Source: Candidatus Daviesbacteria bacterium GW2011_GWA2_42_7 (GTDB taxonomy: Bacteria; Patescibacteriota; Microgenomatia; Daviesbacterales; UBA10151). Taken from it: a stretch of 11,481 nucleotides of DNA. Positions within the stretch are counted from its first letter, which is position 1; the number at the start of each line of letters is the position of its first letter. This document shows positions 1 to 5,280 of this stretch, one piece after another. The notes beneath the pieces are model-generated. The model worked only from the letters and a program-made list of their open reading frames with translations. It was not told where the DNA came from and did not search any database. A program made the translations under genes and the position numbers. The stretch covers positions 1 through 11,481 of the forward strand of contig LCEJ01000009.1 in the NCBI GenBank assembly GCA_000997105.1, read 5' to 3'.

Positions 1-1214
1 TGCAGAAACAATTGGCTAATCAGCAGGTCACGACCGGGCAAATTATTTTGTTTGGGGTGCCCATCACCGCTTGTGGGAGTATCACTACCTTTATAAAAAT
101 AGATCCCATAGCTGGTGTTGTTGCCAAGATCGTTTTGAACTACAGTATTATTTGAACTTCCGACGCTGAACCTTAAGCCATTTTTATTCCTGAGCGAGGT
201 ATTACTGCGGATAGTATTGTTATGGCTGTCAAAAATGGCTATCCCTGAATCGGTATTGTTATTGACCCGGTTCCCTTCTATTAAGGAAAAATTGGTATTG
301 CGGTGGAACATTATCCCATTGCCGGTATTGTTATAGGAATCGTTATTCCGGACGGTAATATTGTCGCAGCGTTGGGAGCAGATAAACCCATGGTTGCCAT
401 TATTATGGAATTTATTGTTTTCTACAACTAAGTTATCCGAGTCATCATGCGGGTCAAGGCCGTACTGGATATTGCTGTCAATTTCATTGCCCTGCAATTT
501 CATCCCATCTGCCCCGAAGGTATAGGCTCCAAAATAGTTATGGTGGATCCTGCTGCCCGAGACATTGCCGTAAACGTTTACCTTGTCATAAATTCCGGGG
601 GTAGTGCCTAACACTTTCCATGTTAGTCCATAGGCCTCTGACCCGTTAAAGCCTAAATACCCTATATCGCTGTTTGCAATGTCCATCCGTGACTCTCTCG
701 CCGTTACTCCGTCGGCTTCAAGGTAGGAACGTGTATGGATATAAGACCTTTTATAAGTTGTGTATTCGGTGTCAGGCCCGTTTGCCGGCTCATCCCAGGA
801 TGTTATATTGGTGCTTGAAATATCAATCTTTCCCCATTGGGCCCTTATCCAGATTGTGCTGTTTGTAGCAGAAGAGTTATTACTTTTAAGCCTCAGTTGA
901 TTTGTGTCGCCCCCGGAAGGTGATCCGTGAAGGTTAAGTGTTGCTCCGCCCTCAAGTTTAAGGTTTGCCTTAAGGAGCCAAACCTTTCCTGCAGGGTCAA
1001 CCTGTTCCAAAGGGGCTGTTGGTCTTGCAATTTTTATCTCAGAAAGGGTACATGTTATAGGGCCTGTAACATAGATGGTGTTGCTGGTGGAAGCCCAGCG
1101 GACAGTAGAGCTATCACATCCCGCGGCTTCCACCCGGGGAGAGACAATGTGGCTTAAAGCTGCCAGTCCAATAAATAAAAGGACTGAAAAGTATATTTTT
1201 TTTGCGGGCGTCAT
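1..1214 (-). CDS. AlgG-like secreted mannuronan C5-epimerase homologue, right-handed beta-helix (partial, 3' end outside window)
   Basis: The minus-strand frame is open from an ATG at 1214 to the window edge: 404 codons, no stop, C-terminus missing. AGAGGA lies a few bases before the ATG. Residues 1-31 look like a signal peptide: basic start, hydrophobic stretch at about 7-24, cleavage near VEAA. The rest is a parallel beta-helix rich in N-N turns and G-I/F repeats. AlgG-family marks are the segment YLGFNGSEAYGLTW, then YFGAYTFGADGMKLQGNE, then Y251-G-L-D254-P-H256-D257, and HGFICSQR ending at R282. In AlgG the DPHD His is the reported catalytic base and an Arg 26 residues later neutralises the carboxylate; H256 and R282 show the same spacing. 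The known reaction is polymer-level conversion of mannuronate to guluronate outside the cytoplasmic membrane. Alginate as the substrate here is inference; a related uronate polymer is possible. NosD/CASH proteins share the fold but not normally this motif set. Confidence 0.85.
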   Translation of the reverse strand, partial: MTPAKKIYFSVLLFIGLAALSHIVSPRVEAAGCDSSTVRWASTSNTIYVTGPITCTLSEIKIARPTAPLEQVDPAGKVWLLKANLKLEGGATLNLHGSPSGGDTNQLRLKSNNSSATNSTIWIRAQWGKIDISSTNITSWDEPANGPDTEYTTYKRSYIHTRSYLEADGVTARESRMDIANSDIGYLGFNGSEAYGLTWKVLGTTPGIYDKVNVYGNVSGSRIHHNYFGAYTFGADGMKLQGNEIDSNIQYGLDPHDDSDNLVVENNKFHNNGNHGFICSQRCDNITVRNNDSYNNTGNGIMFHRNTNFSLIEGNRVNNNTDSGIAIFDSHNNTIRSNTSLRNKNGLRFSVGSSNNTVVQNDLGNNTSYGIYFYKGSDTPTSGDGHPKQNNLPGRDLLISQLFL

Positions 1215-1232
1215 ATTTCCTCTGTCAGGCGC

Positions 1233-1273
1233 ATTGTCGCAAAATTGTGTAGACCGTAGGTAAATATTGTGTA
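1233..1273. repeat. Helically phased ATTGT direct repeats upstream of the AlgG-like gene
   Basis: ATTGT occurs at 1233-1237, 1244-1248 and 1266-1270, so the copies are 11 and 22 bp apart, one and two DNA turns. The last two copies extend to ATTGTGTA. They lie about 20-60 bp before the minus-strand ATG at 1214, where a promoter or operator would be. A weak minus-strand -35-like TTTACA (1275-1270) overlaps the outer copy. What binds here, if anything, is unknown, and chance in AT-rich DNA is possible. Confidence 0.35.
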
Positions 1274-1423
1274 AAGGTTGGGTATGGAAGGGTTAAACGG
1301 TAGGCCCAATAAATTTTCAATGTGATGCAGGGTCAACTGTAGCAGCATCCCTTTCGTAAAATTCCTGCGGCAAAACCATACTTTTCAAGTATACTACTCC
1401 CCTTTCATGATTATTACCAAGTT

Positions 1424-1442
1424 CTGATAAGTTTTTTATCAG
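1424..1442. promoter_or_regulatory. Perfect inverted repeat, candidate operator for the Crp/Fnr-type regulator
   Basis: CTGATAA (1424-1430) and TTATCAG (1436-1442) form a perfect 7-bp inverted repeat around a 5-bp GTTTT centre. It sits 36 bp before the regulator ATG and directly before the -10-like hexamers TAAAAT (1443-1448) and TAGAAT (1450-1455), so a bound dimer would cover the -35 region. That position suits autorepression. The half-sites resemble the TGAT/ATCA of FNR-type sites, but the spacing is wider than in classical CRP or FNR sites. No T-run follows, so it is not a good terminator. Confidence 0.5.
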
Positions 1443-1470
1443 TAAAATTTAGAATGCAAGTGTAAGGAAG
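1443..1470 (+). promoter_or_regulatory. Candidate -10 hexamers and Shine-Dalgarno site of the regulator gene
   Basis: TAAAAT (1443-1448) and TAGAAT (1450-1455) each match five of six bases of a -10 box. AAGGAAG (1464-1470) lies 7 nt before the ATG at 1478 and fixes that start. No convincing -35 hexamer is visible, and the inverted repeat at 1424-1442 occupies that place. Confidence 0.45.
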
Positions 1471-1477
1471 CTAACAC

Positions 1478-2167
1478 ATGATACCGGAGGATATATTACA
1501 GGAAGAATTAGAAGGTTTCTTTGCCCAATTTAACCCTGTTTCATACGAGAAGAAGGGAATTATTTTACAAGTTGATGACCATTTGGCACATATATTTTAT
1601 ATCAAAATCGGGTTTGTGAGGGCCTACCGGATTTCCGAACAAGGTGAGGAACTGACAATAGCAATTTTAAAACCATATGACCTTTTTCCGATAGCTTGGG
1701 GTGATAACGGGGTCCCATTTGAGTGCTTTTTGGAAGCAATTACCCCGGTGTCGCTTTGGCGGATTCCAAGGAGCCGGTTTATGGAGTTTTTAAATACCCA
1801 CCCGGCAGTATTTAATAAATTGGTATCCTCCATGTCCCTGCGTTTGGGAGGGCTTTTAACGAGAATAGAATACTTAGTAACAGGGCATGCAAATACTAAA
1901 GTTGCAACTGCAGTCCTGGCTTGTGCAAGGCGTTTTGGAAGTAAGCGTGGGGATAGGATTGTGGTTGATTTACCACTAACCCACAAAGATATTGCAACAC
2001 TTGTAGGTATTACCAGGGAGACTGCATGTCTAGAGATGAAAAAACTGGAAAGAAAGGGTTTAATTTCCCATGAAAAAAGGGTTCTTGTAGTAAGGGATGT
2101 TGAAGGGCTTGAGAATGAATCGCTTGTAAGTGAGGGGGAGAGGCTTTTACTTAACAGCTCTCTTTGA
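1478..2167 (+). CDS. Crp/Fnr-family transcriptional regulator
   Basis: A 229-residue protein with the two-domain layout of the family. The N-terminal half (about 15-125) is a cyclic-nucleotide-binding-like beta-barrel, followed by a dimerisation helix (about 126-158) and a winged helix-turn-helix (about 160-212). The recognition region reads GITRETACLEMKKLERKGLI, with T179-R180-E181-T182 matching the S-R-E-T of CRP. The position of CRP Arg185 is Leu, with Glu next to it, so the operator probably differs from TGTGA. The phosphate-binding cassette lacks the G-E and R-S/T signature, so cAMP binding is unlikely, and there is no N-terminal cysteine cluster of the FNR type. The ligand is unknown. 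The gene diverges from the AlgG-like gene across 263 bp and may control it and itself. Its last 21 bp overlap the convergent gene ending at 2147. Confidence 0.88.
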   Translation: MIPEDILQEELEGFFAQFNPVSYEKKGIILQVDDHLAHIFYIKIGFVRAYRISEQGEELTIAILKPYDLFPIAWGDNGVPFECFLEAITPVSLWRIPRSRFMEFLNTHPAVFNKLVSSMSLRLGGLLTRIEYLVTGHANTKVATAVLACARRFGSKRGDRIVVDLPLTHKDIATLVGITRETACLEMKKLERKGLISHEKRVLVVRDVEGLENESLVSEGERLLLNSSL

Positions 2168-2398
2168 GAGGTTCTTTTTCACCAAACTTTTTAAAAGTAA
2201 GGCAATCAAGGAAAATGAACTTGATTTTAATTTGTCCTTTAAAAGCCTGACATCCTTGGTGGTATCTTCAATATCCTCGACAAGTATTTTAAGTGCTTTA
2301 AGTACCTGTGCCAGACGGAATGCCGCGAAAGCTAAAGCTCCTGCAAATATAAGAGCAGCTATAGATATAGAGATGTATAGGATATTTCGTGGTTCCAT
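2147..2398 (-). CDS. Small single-pass membrane protein with coiled-coil tail (DUF948/YtxH-like in layout)
   Basis: An 83-residue protein. Residues about 6-28 form one hydrophobic segment rich in I, A and L. Residues about 30-60 form a charged amphipathic helix with coiled-coil character (VEDIEDTTKDVRLLKDKLK). A second short hydrophobic patch and a Lys-rich C-terminus follow. The layout is like small DUF948- or YtxH-type proteins, but no diagnostic motif supports a family. There is no Shine-Dalgarno site; TATAAT lies six bases before the ATG, suggesting a leaderless mRNA. Its 3' end overlaps the regulator gene by 21 bp. A plus-strand ORF over the same bases (2130-2420) is less protein-like, so I take this strand as coding. 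Function unknown. Confidence 0.6.
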   Translation of the reverse strand: MEPRNILYISISIAALIFAGALAFAAFRLAQVLKALKILVEDIEDTTKDVRLLKDKLKSSSFSLIALLLKSLVKKNLSKRAVK

Positions 2399-2404
2399 TA
2401 GTGC

Positions 2405-2410
2405 ATTATA
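2405..2410 (-). promoter_or_regulatory. Consensus -10 box placed for leaderless transcription of the small membrane protein
   Basis: On the minus strand the sequence reads TATAAT, then GCACTA, then the ATG at 2398. A start site about seven bases after the -10 box would fall on the A of the ATG. The lack of a Shine-Dalgarno sequence fits. No clear -35 hexamer is visible. Confidence 0.55.
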
Positions 2411-2422
2411 TTACATTTAAAA

Positions 2423-2431
2423 TGTTAGAAT
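2423..2431 (+). promoter_or_regulatory. Extended -10 promoter placed for leaderless transcription of the DUF5674 gene
   Basis: TGTTAGAAT is an extended -10 (TGn plus TAGAAT, 2426-2431). Six bases separate it from the ATG at 2438, so the predicted start site is the ATG itself. The AGGG at 2432-2435 is too close to the start codon to act as a normal ribosome-binding site. This promoter and the minus-strand TATAAT lie back to back in a 39-bp gap. Confidence 0.55.
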
Positions 2432-2437
2432 AGGGAT

Positions 2438-2776
2438 ATGATTATTACTAAATCGGAACCCTTTACAAACGAGGAAGTTGAGAAATTAAAAGAGCGATTC
2501 GACTCTTATATTAAAACCGTAATAGATGTAAATAAAAAAATCTGTTCAGCTGGTATGGACCGCCACTTTGAAGGTGAAGAAATTCTGGTAAATAGGGGTT
2601 CAAAACAATCAAATATCTGGGGAGGCGGTATAGATTTAGAAACTAAGGTCGTAGACTTTAACTCATTTATAAATATCCGTCCAAATGACAACAACACAAG
2701 CAATGAAATACAGGACGGCGATATAAGGAATAAATACGAAGAGTTGACTAGATTTTTTTTTAAGGAGGTGCTATAA
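2438..2776 (+). CDS. DUF5674 family protein
   Basis: A 112-residue soluble protein. It shows the pattern I know from DUF5674: an N-terminal helix leading into VIDVNKKI, a Gly/His/Glu segment (GMDRHFEGEEILVNRGSKQ), a W-G-x-x-x motif, then VDFNSFINIRPNDNN and a C-terminal helix (IRNKYEELTRFFF). Length is normal for the family, which has no known function and is frequent in CPR genomes. It is the first gene of a plus-strand run with the short protein at 2825 and the Nudix hydrolase at 3099. The final codons contain nine T's in a row (2753-2761) followed by AAGGAGG (2762-2768), a strong Shine-Dalgarno sequence with no start codon at usable distance. Confidence 0.8.
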   Translation: MIITKSEPFTNEEVEKLKERFDSYIKTVIDVNKKICSAGMDRHFEGEEILVNRGSKQSNIWGGGIDLETKVVDFNSFINIRPNDNNTSNEIQDGDIRNKYEELTRFFFKEVL

Positions 2777-2781
2777 GCGAA

Positions 2782-2805
2782 GCTTGAAAACAAAATATTT
2801 CAAGC
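2782..2805. repeat. Inverted repeat (hairpin) between the DUF5674 gene and the next gene
   Basis: GCTTGAAA (2782-2789) and TTTCAAGC (2798-2805) are perfect complements around an 8-nt AT-rich loop. AAGCTT occurs at 2780-2785 and 2806-2811, giving a near direct repeat over the same bases. The hairpin falls in the 48-bp gap before the ATG at 2825. It is not followed by a clean T-run, so it could be mRNA processing, weak attenuation or chance rather than an intrinsic terminator. Confidence 0.45.
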
Positions 2806-2824
2806 AAGCTTTCAAACTTTGTTT

Positions 2825-3097
2825 ATGAGCCAAAAGATAATTATAGAATCTTTGGCGATGGATTTACTAAGGGTAGCACTGGGTTTACACAGAGGGTCAT
2901 TTAATATGGCAAAGCGTTTTCAGGAGGAAGCCATAAAGAGAGAGACGGAACTTGAAAAGTTCCCATTATCTCCCACACTTAAAAAACTTATAAAAAACTC
3001 CAAACCGGTTCTTGAGTCTGCAAATGTTGAGAATGCCGAGGATTTATTGATGTACAGTATACTGTTCCAAAACCACGCCAGGAAATATTTCTCCTAA
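2825..3097 (+). CDS. Short helical conserved hypothetical protein
   Basis: A 90-residue, apparently all-helical soluble protein. The segment MDLLRVALGLHRGSFNMAKR, then a Glu/Lys-rich helix, then LKKLIKNSKPVLE, and finally EDLLMYSILFQNHARKYF resemble small uncharacterised proteins I associate with CPR genomes, so I keep the N-terminal part. The ATG at 2825 is chosen over an in-frame TTG at 2819. Neither has a Shine-Dalgarno site. An internal ATG at 2906 has AGAGGG nine bases ahead but would cut off the segment that looks most characteristic. The frame is the same as that of the DUF5674 gene, separated by one TAA and the hairpin. It stops one base before the Nudix gene. Function unknown. Confidence 0.65.
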   Translation: MSQKIIIESLAMDLLRVALGLHRGSFNMAKRFQEEAIKRETELEKFPLSPTLKKLIKNSKPVLESANVENAEDLLMYSILFQNHARKYFS

Positions 3098-3098
3098 A

Positions 3099-3572
3099 AT
3101 GGATTTATATCACTTACCAGATGATAAGGCATTTCTCATCTCCGTTAAAGGGTTGATCTTTAATAGCCAAGGACAGCTGTTGGTTTTGAAGGCAAATAAT
3201 AATCATTTAAACCGAAATGAGAAATTAAAATGGGACTTGCCGGGAGGGTTGGTTGACTTTTCAGAAGACCTTTCGGAAGGGCTTATTCGTGAAATTAAGG
3301 AAGAATGTGGCCTGAATGTTGAGGTAAAAGAATTGGTCTCTGCATTTTATGGTCAGCCTGAGTATTTTATTTTTAAAAACGGCAAAAGGAAAAGTGCAAG
3401 AATTATTTGCCTGGGGTTTATATGTATTCCGGAAACAACTGGTATCAGGTTGGGAGATGAACACGATCTATACAAGTGGGTTGATCTTAAAAGTATTAAA
3501 AGCCTGGAGATTTGTGTTAGTAGCAGAGGATTGATCGACAGTATGGAGAATTCATTTAATTTCAAGGGGTAA
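3099..3572 (+). CDS. Nudix hydrolase
   Basis: A 157-residue protein with a complete Nudix box: G50-x5-E56-x7-R64-E65-I-x-E68-E69-x-G71-L72, preceded by WDLPGG at 45-50. The family hydrolyses nucleoside diphosphates linked to another group; Glu65, Glu68 and Glu69 would bind the catalytic metal. The N-terminal strand (AFLISVKGLIFNSQGQLLVLKA) and the late HDLYKWVDL segment fit the usual alpha/beta/alpha fold, and the length is typical. The substrate cannot be told; NTP clean-up, ADP-ribose or sugar nucleotide are all possible. The ATG is one base after the previous stop, so translation is probably coupled; AGGAAA about 13 nt upstream is a weak site. Its 3' end overlaps the convergent membrane transferase gene by 21 bp. 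Confidence 0.93.
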   Translation: MDLYHLPDDKAFLISVKGLIFNSQGQLLVLKANNNHLNRNEKLKWDLPGGLVDFSEDLSEGLIREIKEECGLNVEVKELVSAFYGQPEYFIFKNGKRKSARIICLGFICIPETTGIRLGDEHDLYKWVDLKSIKSLEICVSSRGLIDSMENSFNFKG

Positions 3573-5249
3573 ATCCTGGGAAAGATGGGAGTAAACATAG
3601 AAAGTTTGCTCTGTTTGGCTTAAGGAATAAGCTTGTCTTGATGCTTCCAGGGCTTTTTGGGTATTGCCGAGCTGGTATTCTGAAAGTGCAAGGATAAGCC
3701 ACAACTTTGGATTTAACGGTAATTTTTGGAGTGAATCTTCGGTAAACTCCTTTGCTTTTTGGGGGTTATTATCACGGAAAAGGTGAATGTTTGCCAAATT
3801 TTCATAAGCCAGGTAGTAGCTTCCGTTGTCGACTGCTTTTTGGTAGTATCCCTTCGCTTTTTGGTAATCCCCTTTCCGCTCTACAATTGCCCCAAGGTTA
3901 TTCCAATTGGTCCACCACTGTGGGGCAAGTACTGTAGATTTTTGGAAATGGGCCTCTGCTTCATCAAACCTTCCGGCCCGGTAAAGTTCTACCCCAAAAT
4001 TATTTTCCAGGTCAAAGTTATCCCGGGTAATCTGGATATCATGGCCATATAGGGTTAAGCCATCCTTCCAGTTAGTGTTTCGGACCATTGTCCTTGCCGA
4101 AAGCCCTGTTATCAATAGTGTGATAAGTATAAGTCCCACAATTCTAAACTCTGCACTCTTCACTCGTAACTCATTCAATACTATTCCTGCCATGCCCAGT
4201 AGTCCCACTATTGGTGCATAAAACCAACGGTCGGCAACTGTCATATCTAAAGGAACTATCTGCGCGTGAATTCCAATACCCAGAATAAACCAAGCTAAGA
4301 AAAAAAGGTATGGCGCAGAGTTCCATGAATGTTTATGACGAAGAAAAAAGAATACAAAGAGAAATATTAAACCAACCAAAGTTATTAAAATCAAAGGAAG
4401 ATAAAAATCATTAAATGTTGTTGTTTTGACGACCCAATGTTGGCTGATTGCCAGGTCATAAGGGAAGACAGTTGTTTTTAAATAGAAATAGATAACTTTC
4501 GGAATACTTTGTAGCCGTTCCGGGAAAGATAAGATAGTAATAGGTGAAAGCCCATGCTTGTTAAAGAAAATGCCTGCCAGCCCAAACCTAAGCAGGGAAT
4601 AAATACTTGCTGTGGTTAAAACTGCTATTACTGAAGCGATAACCTCCCTTTTTTTAAAAATCGCGGCATACAAAATGGTTAATATAATAAAAACCACCCC
4701 GGTTTCTTTGGATAATAAAGATAAGGTTAAAAGGAACGCGAGTATACAGGCGTTTTTAAGGTTGCCCAGGTTTTGATTAACAGTAAAAAGCAGGGCCAGC
4801 ATTCCAAATAATAAGAATAGGGTATCCTGAAGGGCTGCAGAATATACTACAGCTTCGACATTTATAGGGTGTATTAAAAAAATAAGTGCCGGGAAAAAAG
4901 CTAACCCTTTAAAAAAATGCCTGAACAATAAAAAGACTAATATCGCATTGGCTATATGGAGGGAAACTTGGAAAAGGTGGAAAAAAAATGGGTTGGGGCC
5001 AAAAATACTATAAAGTAATGAGAAGGAAACGGGCATTAGAGGTTTGTAATACAGCCCTCCCATTCCCCCGCTCCCTCCGGTGTTAAATGTGCTGCCGGAA
5101 AAAAAGGCAGGAAGATTGGTTATGGAATGCACTAAAACGTTATTTAAAACCTGTTCCTCATCATCCCAGACAAAGCCGTTAAATAAGGAGTTGAAATAAA
5201 CGACTACACCGATGATGATTAAAAAAAGCACTGCTTTTTTAGTCCGCAT
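3552..5249 (-). CDS. TMTC-like multi-pass membrane glycosyltransferase (GT-C) with C-terminal TPR repeats
   Basis: A 565-residue protein. Residues 6-24 are a first membrane span, followed by NGFVWDDEE with W28-D29-D30 at the start of the first extracytoplasmic loop, where GT-C enzymes carry their catalytic acidic pair. H127-P-x-x-x-E-A with D142 later recalls the HP...EA...R-x-D pattern of TMTC O-mannosyltransferases. Roughly ten spans fill the region up to about 400. From about 411 to 550 come about four TPR-like units (NNFGVELYRAGRFDEAEAHF is the first), which in TMTC proteins face the extracytoplasmic side. The likely role is transfer of a sugar from a polyprenyl-phosphate donor to a protein or surface lipid; the substrate is unknown. 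There is no Shine-Dalgarno site; TATACT lies eight bases before the ATG. It diverges from the next GT-C gene across 31 bp. Confidence 0.82.
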   Translation of the reverse strand: MRTKKAVLFLIIIGVVVYFNSLFNGFVWDDEEQVLNNVLVHSITNLPAFFSGSTFNTGGSGGMGGLYYKPLMPVSFSLLYSIFGPNPFFFHLFQVSLHIANAILVFLLFRHFFKGLAFFPALIFLIHPINVEAVVYSAALQDTLFLLFGMLALLFTVNQNLGNLKNACILAFLLTLSLLSKETGVVFIILTILYAAIFKKREVIASVIAVLTTASIYSLLRFGLAGIFFNKHGLSPITILSFPERLQSIPKVIYFYLKTTVFPYDLAISQHWVVKTTTFNDFYLPLILITLVGLIFLFVFFFLRHKHSWNSAPYLFFLAWFILGIGIHAQIVPLDMTVADRWFYAPIVGLLGMAGIVLNELRVKSAEFRIVGLILITLLITGLSARTMVRNTNWKDGLTLYGHDIQITRDNFDLENNFGVELYRAGRFDEAEAHFQKSTVLAPQWWTNWNNLGAIVERKGDYQKAKGYYQKAVDNGSYYLAYENLANIHLFRDNNPQKAKEFTEDSLQKLPLNPKLWLILALSEYQLGNTQKALEASRQAYSLSQTEQTFYVYSHLSQDLPLEIK

Positions 5250-5280
5250 GCAATTTTAGTATAGTATACAGGAGTCTTTA
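5250..5280. promoter_or_regulatory. Compact 31-bp bidirectional start region with overlapping -10 boxes
   Basis: The whole gap between two divergent transferase genes is 31 bp. On the minus strand TATACT occurs twice (5268-5263 and 5263-5258), the nearer copy eight bases before the ATG at 5249. On the plus strand TATAGT (5260-5265) and TATACA (5265-5270) use the same bases. AGGAG (5270-5274) lies six bases before the plus-strand ATG at 5281 and fixes that start. Any -35 contacts would have to lie inside the opposite gene. Confidence 0.5.

Noticed and set aside
674..1263. Three short plus-strand ORFs (64, 76 and 62 codons)
   Set aside because: They lie antisense to or at the start of the AlgG-like gene, whose minus-strand frame is open for over 400 codons with clear family motifs. 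The short products are Cys/Arg-rich and have no protein-like pattern.
1424..1442. Inverted repeat as a rho-independent terminator
   Set aside because: The stem is AT-rich and no T-run follows on either strand; its place at the -35 region of the regulator fits an operator better.
1478..2167. Alternative genetic code (TGA read as Gly or Trp)
   Set aside because: This gene and the gene at 6807-8864 end naturally at TGA at sensible protein ends, and no in-frame TGA is needed in any gene.
2130..2420. Plus-strand 96-codon ORF overlapping the regulator end
   Set aside because: The opposite strand gives a membrane span plus coiled coil and has a consensus -10 box before its ATG; the plus-strand product is an Ala/Ser-rich shadow with no ribosome-binding site.
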